A DNA stretch of 64,000 nt from Trichobilharzia szidati. Lineage: Eukaryota; Platyhelminthes; Trematoda; Strigeidida; Schistosomatidae. The notes beneath the pieces were generated by a model. That model was not told the DNA's origin. It saw only the letters and a program-made list of their open reading frames with translations, and made no database searches. Positions 1 through 10,599 of this stretch are shown piece by piece (positions within the stretch are counted from its first letter, which is position 1; every line of letters begins with the position of its first letter). Made by a program: the position numbers and the translations under genes. Where the stretch lies: positions 23,195,710-23,259,709 of the forward strand of contig OX235271.1 in assembly GCA_944472155.2 (NCBI GenBank), written 5' to 3'.

Positions 1-603
1 GCAAGTGCAAATGTCAATTAAAATAGTATCATACCTTTGCCTAAGCAATTTTAAATGGGAGCTTCATCAAAGTAGATAAAATCACCAGGAAATGCAGCAT
101 CCTGTCTCATTCATCGCATGATCTCTTCCATGTGCTATGCAATATTTCAGTCATCAAAGATGATAAAAGAAGTGTCTAACGTCCTCAAAACACAGATCTA
201 ACTTATTTCTGTAGGCTATTTCTCTTTCAAATGCACGATTCTCATCGAATAACTGGGATGACAACAGCCATTGCCTGCAGTCAATTTACAACCTTAAGAT
301 CTGAAACAACTCACAAAAACAATACCTCAATGCTCTAAAACCGTAATAATAATCTTTTTATGCGATATTTCTTCAAAATAATGACCTCTTTCATTAGTAA
401 TTCGTCTAGGCTGTCATGACAATTTTACGCTTTACTACGAACACAATACAGAAAAACATTGCGTTTTTCGGCTACAGAAGCCTAAAACTAGTCAAATATA
501 ATCTATTTTCACAATACTGAGCGGTTAGAACGTCGCTATAGGCGTGAACGCGATAACCCATGCAATGCGCGAAAACACCTGGTCATAGAACATAGCCTAA
601 CTC
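1..603. other. Left-flank DNA with no gene seen
   Basis: AT-rich single-copy sequence in this window. No convincing coding frame, tRNA-like box or repeat was seen. It ends at CATACAAAT (604-612), the edge shared by the small inverted repeat and the giant palindrome. Confidence 0.6.
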
Positions 604-966
604 CATACAAATAAATCACTCATTTCAAATTAATACCCAATTTGAACATAAAACAAGAACAAGATACGATGCCGCACACATCAAAGATATATGGAGGAAT
701 TGATTTCAAGCTTTATTTTTTCACAAATATTTATAATTTATCCAACACATTCTTGAGTTTTCTTTGTTTATGCGAAGACAATATTTCTATATTTCTTTAT
801 GTGCTCCATTGAATGACTAGTTAGTAGATTGTACTCACTAAGTGATGTCAGAGAGGACAGCAACCATGTAATTTCACTATAAATCAGATTCATGTAATTT
901 AAATAATACTTATCCATGCCTGTACAACTGGTGTGTCCTACATAGATAGGAAATATATATATTATT
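604..966. repeat. Small inverted repeat, outer copy (362 bp)
   Basis: The reverse complement of 2,705-3,066. Partner positions sum to 3,670 over the part I checked, with no indels and very few mismatches until about 945. It contains an AATAAAGCTTGAAATCAATT-like block that looks like the 3' end of a retroelement. A diverged relative lies at about 57,640-57,780 in the right-only segment. The end at 604 falls on the same CATACAAAT 9-mer that bounds the giant palindrome. Confidence 0.85.
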
Positions 967-976
967 ATTATTATCA

Positions 977-1322
977 TTATCATGAATAAGAGTGGGCTTA
1001 ATACAGTTCCCTGGATCACACCACTACTTACTGGTTTAGGCCTTGAGATTATCGAGCCAACTTTCGTTGTCTGACTTCGGCCACAGAGAAATGATTTTAT
1101 CCAGCTCAGGAGAGGGTCACATATCCTTAGTGAGCATAACCTGCTGACTAGCAGATTATGGGGAACTCTGTCGAAGGCTTTTGTTATATTGAAATATAGC
1201 ACAATTACTAGTTCTCTGTTGTCCCTACTTCGTGTAACTTCGTTGAAAAAGTCTATGTGACAGGTCACACATGATCTCTTTTTGAGAAATCCGTGTTGTG
1301 ATGGATTGATAAGTTCATGTTG
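977..1322 (-). pseudogene. Non-LTR retrotransposon RT fragment (CR1/jockey-like)
   Basis: Minus-strand translation gives the middle of a non-LTR RT: INPSQHGFL then SCVTCH, FNITKAFDRVPHNLL and GVIQGTVLSPLLF. These are standard RT-core motifs in the correct order. The frame then runs into an ATT/ATC microsatellite (about 960-985) instead of the YADD region, so the element is truncated on its 3' side. On the 5' side it abuts PLE-like sequence near 1,316-1,340. It sits in the loop of the 362-bp inverted repeat and is not duplicated in the palindrome. It resembles RT1 of the arm but is clearly a different copy. Confidence 0.75.
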
Positions 1323-1399
1323 ATTCGATAAACAAAGCTTATGTTACCAAACTCTCCCTCCACCCTTTGAAATTAGATTTTAAAACTATCATCCTATTG

Positions 1400-2640
1400 T
1401 ATGGTTGTGTGTAATTGCATGTGGTGAGTGCTATAGCTGAACTATTCTCTTGATTTCTTATCTTATTCGGGTCAACTAATCTAGATTTTCGTAGGTTTTC
1501 ATGCTTGTCTAGTCTGACTATCCCTGTTCTATTACTTTGACCTATGTTTTTGACCTGACAGTCATTACAGGCATGGTATTAGATAAACTAAATAGTATCG
1601 ATTTAAAGGCTCCACATAAGTGATCCTTTAACCGACAAAGCTTGTTGCTAATTGAGTTTGTGGGTGGCTCGAATGCCAGCCACCTTTATTCTTGCCTTGT
1701 TAAGAATTCTGCGAAAGGTTTCCGAGGTTCCTTCTTTGCATGAAATTACTACTGATGATTTAGATTCCTTATTGTCGATGTCGCCATTATCTTGCGCATG
1801 TTTGACATGCATGTCGTCATTAATATTACTATTATTTTTTTATTATTTTTACATTTCCCTACATACTTTCTGACTAATTTATCAGGTAATTATTAAGTTT
1901 CAGAGCTTCTTTTATATACGCTTACTGCCTGTATTTCATTTTTCTTGGTACTACTTAGTTTTTTGCTCTGTTATTTAAACATTCCACCAATCGTATTTTC
2001 ACTGACATAGGATGGGATGATCCGAAGTCCAGATATCTGTTTGAATGTGCGGGTTTCCTACGGACACTATTGTTTAACTTCCCATCTTTCCCTTTTACCC
2101 TACAATCCAACACTGGCAATTCCCCTTCCTGACTTTCCAATTCATAAGTGAATTGAATTGCCTCCACCTTTGAGTTAATGTGTTCGAAAAATCTGTCTAT
2201 ATCCTGTGTTCTAAGTACAGTGAATGTGTCATCTAAATACCTTCACCGCACTTTGGGTGTGCGAGTGAACGTTTCAATCGCTAGCTTCTCCCAACTATCC
2301 ATGAATATACCTGACACAACCGGTGAAATTGATGGCCCCGAGACAATGCGCTCAGTTGGTTTATATACTTTCCCTGGATTTTAAATACTGTGAATGCCAG
2401 GCATAGTTGCACTCACAGCATTATGTCCTCAAGTGACACTTTCATCCAAAGATCGCGTTCTTGGTTGGAAATGAGCTCATTTCTGACTGCCTCTATAGCC
2501 ATATTTATTGGTATAAGTGTATTTAAACTGCCAATGCCAAAACTAACCATTTTTCATCATTATCTAAATCTAAATTCTCTATTCCATGCTTTGGTTCGTG
2601 AGAATTCGTTAATCTAGATTTTCAGTGGATTTTAGTGAGA
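1400..2640 (-). pseudogene. Penelope-like element A, RT and GIY-YIG remnant
   Basis: On the minus strand, fragments spell a PLE RT: SGPSISPVVSGIFMDSW, RYLDDTFTVL (the catalytic YxDD motif), then FTYELESQEGELPVLDCRV and SVRRKPAHSNRYLDF near 2,040-2,170. Downstream at about 1,420-1,600 a decayed GIY-YIG-like stretch reads DCQVKNIGQSNRTGIVRL with spaced Cys and Ile-Gly residues. Stops and frame changes separate the blocks, so it is inactive. It differs clearly in sequence from PLE B-E and probably represents another PLE family. Confidence 0.72.
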
Positions 2641-2704
2641 TTTAATACCATGGGTAAATATTCAGATAACTCATAAGTAGGTGAATTTCTAAAATCAGCT
2701 ATAA

Positions 2705-3066
2705 TAATATATATTTATCCCTATCCACGCAGGAGACACCAGTTGTACAGGCATGGATAAGTATTATTTAAATTACATGAATCTGATTTATAGTGAAATT
2801 ACATGGTTGCTGTCCTCTCTGACATCACTTAGTGAGTACAATCTACTAACTAGTCATTCAATGGAGCACATAAAGAAATATAGAAATATTGTCTTCGCAT
2901 AAACAAAGAAAACTCAAGAATGTGTTGGATAAATTATAAATATTTGTGAAAAAATAAAGCTTGAAATCAATTCCTCCATATATCTTTGATGTGTGCGGCA
3001 TCGTATCTTGTTCTTGTTTTATGTTCAAATTGGGTATTAATTTGAAATGAGTGATTTATTTGTATG
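2705..3066. repeat. Small inverted repeat, inner copy (362 bp)
   Basis: The reverse complement of 604-966 (coordinate sum 3,670). Its last nine bases, ATTTGTATG at 3,058-3,066, are also the first bases of the giant left arm, so the two inverted repeats share an edge. It includes an AATAAAGCTTGAA-type polyadenylation-like block on the plus strand near 2,955. Confidence 0.85.
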
Positions 3067-3614
3067 ATTTTGACATCATTTTTATTGCAAGTAATAGCAG
3101 ATGTGAATTCAACTGAATGCAGATTAATATTGGTCATTGTCAAGCAGATTTGTTTTACTGCACTCAAGTCACCCAAAGCCTGCCATTTGTCACTGCATGG
3201 TTGCTCCGTACGAGTAAGTTGATAAACACGTAGAAAGCTATATAAAAACCATTTTAGATCGTTGACAGTGCTTGTATAAGATGCTGTACAGCGTCTTGTT
3301 ATGGTGACAGTGGATTTCATCAGGTATGCTAGGCCATTACTAGCCAAACCTTGAGGGATAATATATGAGTGAGTGACTTCAATTGTTTCTCAGCTTCAGT
3401 CGGAATGTAGATCAATGCAACTTGTACTACAACGCAAATACAAGAGAAATGTACCAGAGAGCGGAGAAAAAGTATGTGGAGTGGGACTTATATGTTTATA
3501 TTCGTTGTACATTGTAATTTGATGAACAGATATTTATTTCTACTAAGTCTTTTTATGCATTTATGCTACTAGTTTATTTATAGTTTTTAGAGAAGTAAAG
3601 GTATTTAAGCGCGT
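3067..3614. other. Outer arm segment, one weak open frame, no recognised gene
   Basis: Mirrored at 61,536-62,082. A minus-strand open stretch (about 3,067-3,347) has no domain I recognise and no splice context. It is probably non-coding or the far 3' end of the neighbouring retrotransposon. Confidence 0.5.
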
Positions 3615-5317
3615 TTAGGTACTGTAATAGACTGATAGTTGATTCGTTCTAGGAATAAATAGTTTATTTATATAATCAGTAGAGTGAAATAGTGTGTACA
3701 GAGAGCGTTTGAAACTCATAACCGTATGGCAGTTCTTGACTTCTAGGGGCAGATTGTTCCATATTTTAGAATACATGACTGTGAAGAAGTTTTCGCGGAG
3801 TGTTGACTTAAAGGCTTTTATTGTCACTGTGCAAGTTTGGCTACGCAGATCGTAAGAGCCTTCTTGTGCGAATTGTATGTCCTTACTGTCTGAGAATGAT
3901 ATTTTGTGTAGGACCTTATAGAAGAATTCTAGGTTTATAATTAGTCGTCTTGTCCAGAGTGGGTCAAGTTGTAGAATCATGCACCTTGAGATGTAGTCTT
4001 TCTTACATTCTTAGCCAAGTAGTTTTGAGGTAAAATATCGTTGGATACTTTCTATCCTTAGGTTTCCACGTGTGTGAGTGCTGCTAATAATAAATGGACA
4101 GTATTCTAGTATTGGCCTCACATAGGTTTTGTACAGAAGGAGCTTCGCTTCATTGTCGTGAAAGTTCCTGAGTATGCATCCTAGGAGCATCCTCGACTTT
4201 TGAATCTGTGATGCCACTTGCTCAGGAAATGTTAGGTTACTCGAGTACCTTAGACCTAGGTCAACGACACTTCGGAGTCCGGTTAGGTTAGCCGATTGAA
4301 GCGTTAATTTAATGTCGATTGAGGGTGCACCAAAGCAGATCTAGCCACATTTTTTAAGGTTAAATTGGAGGTTCCATAAAGACGACCAAGCAGTCACTTT
4401 ATCTAGTTCTTTTTGTACAACATTCTGGAAGTAGCCTAGGTCATCACATTGGAATGTATAAGCTGCCTTTGGGTCATCTGGAAAGATGAATGGTTTCCCA
4501 TGAGAAAAGCAAGCGCATATGTCGTTAATATATAGGGTAAATAGAAGGGGTCCAATGACACTACCCTGTACTACACTAGAGGTGATTGGGCTAGGTTTGG
4601 AAGTTACAGACCCGAGTTTAGCTATTTGAGACCTGTTGTTAAGGAATGATTTAAGCCATCCTGATAGTGGGTCACGTATTCCTAAGGAGTTCAGCTTATC
4701 TATTAGCAGTAAATAGCCGACACGGTCAAATGCCTTTGAGATGTCAAATTAGATGACAAGTACTAGTTGTCGTCTGTGACGACTGCTGGTCACAAAGTTG
4801 AAGAAGCCTAAGTGGCATGTTAAACAAGATCTGGATTTTAGGAATCCATGTTGGTTCGGACTTATAATGTTGCAGCTAAGCATATGCTTCATTAGGTTGT
4901 CTTTAACTAGTCTCTCCATAATTCTAGATGCTATATGTGTGATATTGATCGGCCTGTAGTTACTGACTTCTGTTTGCGAGCCAGATTTGTGTTTAGGCAT
5001 AATAAACGTTGTTTTCCACATATCAGGGTAAGTTTGGGTTTCTAAGGACATTTTGAATATTTTAAGCAGTAGTAAGGGAATGTCAGGGCCACCATATTTA
5101 TGAAAATAGGATGATATGCCGTCAGTACCGAAACCTTTTGAGCATTTCAGGGTTCTTATAGTTTGTTTAATTTTAGTATAGTTAAATTCAACAGTGCTAA
5201 TTAAGTTTGGTGTGTGTGGAGATGGAGTTTGTGCCACATTAGTAGCAGGGTGTATATTGAGTAACTGGACTTTAGGCTTAAGGTAGTTACCTGCAAAATT
5301 ATCTGTGAATGCTTTAG
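3615..5317 (-). pseudogene. CR1-like retrotransposon RT1 (left copy), nearly full-length RT with stops
   Basis: Read from 5,317 downward. It has an N-terminal leader, LKCSKGFGTDGISSYF, NYRPINITHIASRIMERL (RT motif region), NQHGFLKSRSCLTCH, FDISKAFDRV, VVQGSVIGPLLFTLYINDI, the DD motif region, and the C-terminal LYKTYVRPILEYC region through IWNNLPLEVKN. At least three in-frame stops lie at about 4,752, 4,341 and 4,017, and the same stops occur in the right copy. The catalytic F/YADD is FPDD here (near 4,487), so the enzyme was dead before the arms duplicated. The 3' part, from the last stop to 3,615, is one 121-codon open frame in this arm. The family resembles schistosome CR1/jockey-clade non-LTR elements. 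Confidence 0.85.
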
Positions 5318-5577
5318 TGTAGGTAAACCAATACTATATGCAGATGACTTAGAAGTGACGTATAAATGCAAGAACACAGATCTTGGAATAACAGTAAACG
5401 CCATACAGCAAGAATTAGAAAAAATGGATAGATGGTGTGACACCTGGCACCTCCAATTTAATGTCGAAAAATGTGGCTGGCTCTGCATAGGTTGCAACAA
5501 TTTAGAACTTGACCTGACGATTCAAGGCCATGCACTTCAACGACTGGAATCTGTACTGGACCTAGGGCTGAAATAAT
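5318..5577 (+). pseudogene. RT2 of a related CR1-like element (left copy), truncated by deletion
   Basis: Starts at KPILYADDLEVTYK, an intact YADD catalytic motif, and continues through ELEKMDRWCDTWHLQFN and EKCGWLCIGCNN. It stops abruptly after LESVLDLGLK at a deletion breakpoint: GGGCTGAAATA is followed by ATTATAATAAC instead of the coding continuation. The right arm keeps the rest as a 284-codon frame. It lies head to head with RT1, almost without a gap. Confidence 0.85.
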
Positions 5578-5669
5578 TATAATAACAATAATACTTTCTC
5601 ACTGAGTGATACATCTAATAAAGAAACTAGTATAGAATTACAGCCATTGAGAACATGTTTTTATAAATG

Positions 5670-6056
5670 TTAAATTGTTAACACTTCACCATCAAATTTG
5701 AGCGACAACCGAAACTTCTTTCCCTTTTGTGCTGGCATTTTTGGTACACCAGTGAACAGCGTATATTTTGGTGAGTGATGTGGCGCCACGTGATTAAAAC
5801 CTATTTCAGGAAAAGGAGAAAACCCTGGGAAACTGGAAAATGGCGTAAAATACAATTATGGTTAATACATCACTGAAAGTACACTTACAAGATACATACA
5901 AGAAGGTGGTGGAGACTCCTTGGAATGATAGAACACATTTGCAATGTTTAATGCTAACCATATTGGTTTAAGCTTGGAAACTGCGACGTTTTTGATGAAA
6001 TTATGCCTTTGTTCAAACACTGGTGTTGTCGTGTTTTTGATGAAAGCAACCGACTT
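5670..6056 (-). CDS. Gene A terminal exons (left copy), unrecognised protein
   Basis: Two minus-strand open blocks fit a spliced 3' gene end. Exon 1 covers 5,900-6,056 (SVAFIKNTTTPVFEQ to ESPPPS). A GTATGT donor and CCCAG acceptor enclose a 75-bp intron at 5,825-5,899. Exon 2 covers 5,670-5,824 (FSPFPEIGFNHVAPHH to LKFDGEVLTI, stop). The phase is 1 on both sides. No transposon motif is visible, and the Lys-rich tail (PAQKGKKFRLSLKF) and AATTTAA end look like host coding sequence, but I do not recognise the family. The left copy has Arg where the right has Ser (EQRHNF/EQSHNF). Upstream exons were not found. An alternative reading is non-coding DNA with chance open frames. Confidence 0.45.
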
Positions 6057-6059
6057 TAA

Positions 6060-9000
6060 GCAAGCAACAAATACGAACAACGAGTTAGTTTTATCTTCAT
6101 TAAAGGCCTAGGTAGTTAAGATAAAAATAGAGTATAATAGTGCTTAATTGAAAAGATTACCGTGAGAAGTGAGTTCAAAGATCGGGAAGATTAGAACCCG
6201 TAGGACAAGCTGACCTGTAAAACGACTCACGAATTTCTGTAGGGCCCAATGTGCAGCATCTTGGCAAGAAGCTGAACAGGCTTGTAGATGGTAGGGGGAA
6301 AACACTTTTTATAATTAAGATCTGTACAAGCCTCATTTTTTCTTGTTAAGGATCTAGACTCATGTTTATCTCCAGAGCTGTCGAAAGTGCACATTGCTGT
6401 CCTACAGATTGGAGCGATTCACATTTGTGACCACCACCATATCTGCTGACCAACATGTGCCACACTCACTCCTTTTTAGATGTTAAGCTTTGAGGTATTT
6501 GCGGCGATAACTTTAGTTGCAGCATCGAAATGTCTTTGCGCCCATCCCAGTGGTACAGTATGCTGCACATTAATGGCTTTCATGACAAGTGCTTCCAATT
6601 AGGTCACCATATACATCGACACTTGAGGACATTCTTGGCAGTACCACCTTCATACATGCATAAGTGTGCATAAGTATTTGTTACAAACGACTAGGAAATT
6701 AGGTGTCTCTCAAAAGTTTATAAAGTAGAGAAGTAGCTGGTACTGCAGCAACCAAGTTATAGTCTATTTAGCAGAGTGGAATTGGTAGTGCAACAATCAG
6801 TGATAAAATTATGTACGATGATCCTGAAGAAAACATCTGGTTAACAGAACTAGTTATGCTGAATTTTCATGACCGATTTCCACATCGTATGCGTCAGACA
6901 TTGTAAAGTAACCCATAAACTTACGTCTGCTGATCTTTATGTTCAGATTATATTTTATGCTTATGGATTCCTAAATTTGAGAATGTTATTCCTGTAGGAT
7001 TCACAAAACCATGTTCGCTAGACATTACTGAGATTGCGGACTAATTTTTAAGTTACACATTTGCAATACTTCTTTTGACGTAGACGTATTTACTGTGAAG
7101 TTGATTTAGAAGTAATCTTGATAAGAGAACGCCCTAGGATTATGGAAATTTTAGGGTTTGTCTTGAAATTTGTGCATAATTCTCTAATAATGGGAAGGAT
7201 ATGGGGTCTGTTTATGCATACAGCGTCAATGTGAAAACCGGCTGTATACAACAAACACCTTTGTTTGCATTAGAATTTTATTTAGTATTAATAGAATCAG
7301 TGTATTCATATTGTATACTAATATGTAAAATTATCTTTCATGACCTCGTGTTGCGCTAGTCCTTACATGTGTTTAATTTTTTTAGGCAAATGGAGGTCGT
7401 CGAATATGAAATCAGTAGAAATGTCAATCGGTCAAACTAACTCTAATACCCTTCATCAGGATTCTCTTTTTTAAATTATTGAAATGTTTAATATACCGCT
7501 AGTTTCCACTTCTTCAGTGCGTCGCTATGTGAATTTGGATTAATGCATGTTAAGCTTACTTAGTGGGATGGAGATTTACTGTGGTATTATCAGAATGTTA
7601 CTTTAGTCATTCATAGGATTTCTCGTCTGTTTCTATTCAATAGCACGTTGTTAAAACTAAGTAGAACTTAGCAAGCTGGATAATAATTCTGTTCTGTTCG
7701 ATACGCTAAAGTTGCCTTATCTAGCCAGTTGCAAATCTGTATACTCTTAAACGCCAAGTGTGTAGTACAAGTAAATATGGTAACCTAGGGTTGATGTTTA
7801 CTTCATCAATCTGTTAATATGCAGTGATATCATCAAATAGACTGTTTACTCGACAATGAGCTGAGAAACAATTTTTATTTATTTCTAATATGCCATTCAG
7901 TCATTTGAAATGATCTAATATCCATAATTTTTATGATCAAAAACTGCAGTATTTGCATATCTACTTTATGGATAATAAATTACTTACGATTTTATGAATC
8001 TAATTAGAACTTTATCCTGCTTTAATCGTGATAGTAGCGTGATACATTGAACTAATCACGCAGCGTATCATCGGGCATAATGTTTATGAGCCAGGTGTGT
8101 AAATCAAAGTAAACGCTCGTACGGTACATTCACTATTTTTAAGACTAGGTAGTATGTAAGAACTACGATTTGACCACTTATAAAACTTTAAATATATTTA
8201 GATATAACCAACGCACGCTGCTTACTTCTATGATACACTACCTAAAGCTACGTAGCTACCTTAAAGTTGTTCCCACTGAAGGTAATCTCCTCTAGCTACT
8301 ACCTTAGTGGGCAACTTAATGTTATCTTTGAATGACGAAGTAAGATTTGACATCCTGAAAACTGCATGGGTACAAAGATCGTCTCCTGGTAAAAAAATAT
8401 GAATATATCCTAATCTACACGAAAGCGTTTGGAGTCATTTATCCTATCACCACAACGCCTCAACTGATTCACTATTCCTCGTCACTTAGAAAGTAAAAAT
8501 AAATCTACTGAGGACTGTATGCTTCTGACTTCCAGATATAATGCACCCTTGGGATAATAATAGTTAGACGCGTTATATTTATCCGAAACATAACGACTAT
8601 AGTTGTCAGCTACAGAACATCCTACTCTGCTATATATTCATCCAACGTGCCAGCAAATATTTCGCCAAGAAAAAGAGGACCATTGGTTCAAGGAAAATTC
8701 ATTTAAAGTTTTCTAAAAAATCATGGACATAAATATTTATAGCCACGGAGAAATTACAAACATCCAAAAAGTAGGAATTCGATAATTCGAACTGAAACAA
8801 GCAACTTGAATTCAGCTAGTGTCCTCTCCCCGAGTAATAATCAGCTTCTCAGCTTGTCTTAGCTTCGAAAAAACAACCGATTGCAAGCCACAATCCGAAT
8901 CGTTATTCCTTGAAATTAAAGTCTTACCTTTATTTGGGATAACACGTACACTCACGAGATCATCGTATGCTATGTACTTTTAAAATCATTTTGCGACATA

Positions 9001-9308
9001 CTGAATGGCTGGTAACAGTTGCTTTACTACAAACAATTCTAGTTCATGTGTTTGGGTCTGGTACATTAGGCATTAACAACCATAGGAAACACTTATCCTT
9101 TGAGACGAATGTGATTGCCTTCCGACTTCCTCTTGTTTTCAAAAATACATACAAGCACCACATATTCATAATTCACATGTGGCTCATCCTTGTTTAAATT
9201 AGATCTTCTCACAATATATCAGGTGTTTTTAACTGATAATAGACGCGCTGATGGAATACTCATCTTCTAGAAAAGCTCCAGAGCTTTTTCAACTTCAACC
9301 CAGGTTCT
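6060..9308. other. Long stretch without a recognised gene (left arm)
   Basis: AT-rich DNA with many stops in all frames, mirrored at 52,602-55,850. A 76-codon open frame at 8,967-9,197 has no recognisable motif. Short inverted motifs occur (for example around 8,240-8,320, CTACCTTA-type repeats), but I see no element ends, tRNA boxes or RT motifs. Confidence 0.6.
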
Positions 9309-9515
9309 AAATTTATTTATTTATTTTACATTTTATTATAGCTTGATTCCACACAGTGCTCCTTTTGGTACAAGTATGAAATTTTCAGCATGTGATATCG
9401 GTAGCCCAAATTTAGTAGGCCGACCATAGATATCAGGTGTGCGTCGGTGGGGGATCGAACCTCGGACCATGTGCATGGTCGGCGAGAGTCCTAACCGCTG
9501 TGCCACCGACGCACT
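9309..9515 (-). repeat. tRNA-derived SINE (left copy)
   Basis: The minus strand starts GTGCGTCGGTGGCACAGCGG, an A-box-like TGGCACAGCGG. It continues through CTCTCGCC to the B box GAGGTTCGATCCC, closing with CACCGACGCA, which pairs with the start. A short tRNA-unrelated body follows, ending in an (AAAT)n tail at 9,309-9,325. This is the standard layout of a Pol III-transcribed SINE. The anticodon arm is not tRNA-like (GACCATGCACATGGTC is self-complementary), so this is not a functional tRNA gene. Confidence 0.8.
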
Positions 9516-9781
9516 CCAGGTTTAACATGCTTTCCGAAAACCTTGCTACTGTCAACTCTGATCGTGATCTTTTCACTAGAGTGACTCGTAGATTGCTGCA
9601 TGCTGCAAACTAGAATGTGAAAGATATAGTTTTTTTTGAGAATTCTACATATTAAGTAACCAATTGGACCATTGGTTATAACGGCAACCAACAAATGAAC
9701 TGGAAACAACAGCTTCTGCCACCCAAACAGGTTCATGTGCATAATTTAAAAAACTTCTACACAGTACTATTTCACAAACAG
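9491..9781 (-). CDS. Gene fragment B (left copy), two putative exons, stop supplied by SINE
   Basis: Minus-strand exon 1 covers 9,649-9,781, after a TTTTTCAG acceptor (VCEIVLCRSFLNYAHE to QWSNWLLN). A 46-bp micro-intron (GTAGAA to TTTGCAG, 9,603-9,648) leads to exon 2 at 9,491-9,602 (MQQSTSHSSEKITIRV to KHVKPG). Exon 2 then runs into the SINE and stops at a TAG just after its A box. The phases agree (2/2). Gene C reads away on the other strand a few hundred bases off, so the two could share a promoter region near 9,790-9,970. The family is unrecognised and no start codon was located. It could be a chance open frame. Confidence 0.35.
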
Positions 9782-9973
9782 CTGAAAAACATTGAAAACA
9801 CAGAAACGACGCATGAATGCAACGTATGAACAATTACAATGAAATGAATGAACTGACCTGGCGGTTAAAGCTTTCGAAAAAAACCAAATAACTAATTTTG
9901 GCAGTAACAGAAAAAAATGAGGTGAAATGCAACATTTGGGATCACTGTACATCAAGACAAGTTCAGTCGATGA

Positions 9974-10546
9974 TTTGAGCCTCTGAAAGCATTGGAGGAA
10001 TTCAAGGTCAGTGAGAGCGGAACAACCGTATCAAAATTTATAGCGCGCAGCTGGAATTGACTATGGAATATTGTTCAGTAGACCTGAAACTAAAATTATA
10101 CGCTGCTGCGGTAAGTATAGAGCTGAATTGTATAATTTTGTCTTAGATACAGAATGCACACATCTTGGCAGGTGAAATGGATTTAGCTAACTTGCAGCTG
10201 GCATTCAAAATGACATCCGAGTTGCAACAACGTGTTATTGATTTAATGCGCAAACAAGAAAGACATCTTAAAAATTTGGAAGCCTTTATGAATATAAAGA
10301 AAGAAGGTAATATGTTTCTTGGGGCTGCTCAGTAATTTATTTTCAGACACATATCCAGCAGGTGTTATGGAAATAGATAAAGAAGTCTCGCAGAGTATGG
10401 AGACAGATATGGATGCACGACATAACCATTACGATGAAAGTCAAAACAGTGAAGTTATAGGCAGTGGTAGGTATAACATTTTCGGAAACGAACTTAAGAT
10501 TTGTAAGCATGACTTAAAGACGGCAAATCATTTGGAAAGCAAGTAG
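9974..10546 (+). CDS. Gene C (left copy), micro-intron gene 3' end, possibly histone-fold-like
   Basis: Four exon blocks join in phase: up to 10,006, 10,051-10,110, 10,147-10,306 and 10,347-10,546 (TAG stop). The introns are 44, 36 and 40 bp with GT/AG ends (GTCAGT, GTAAGT, GTAATA donors). AATAAA follows at 10,578. The spliced product reads LELTMEYCSVDLKLKL, IQNAHILAGEMDLANLQ, LAFKMTSELQQRVIDLM, then a charged helix (KQERHLKNLEAFMNIKKE) and an acidic tail. Spacing of the His, Asp and Leu-Ala residues resembles helices 2-3 of a TAF9-like histone fold, but this is a weak by-eye match. The 5' end is missing: a TGA lies in frame at 9,971. It may therefore be a partial duplicate. Micro-introns support a real gene origin. 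Confidence 0.5.
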
Positions 10547-10599
10547 GACAGGTGGACAGTATTTATTGTTTCATTAGAATAAAAAAAATCAGTTAACTG

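Noticed and set aside
1652..1873. 73-codon plus-strand open frame in the left flank
   Set aside because: Antisense to the decayed PLE A region and ends in a T-rich low-complexity tract.
9439..9515. Possible functional tRNA gene on the minus strand
   Set aside because: The A and B boxes and an acceptor-like stem are present, but the anticodon arm is replaced by a self-complementary GACCATGCACATGGTC and the copy has a SINE body with an (AAAT)n tail.
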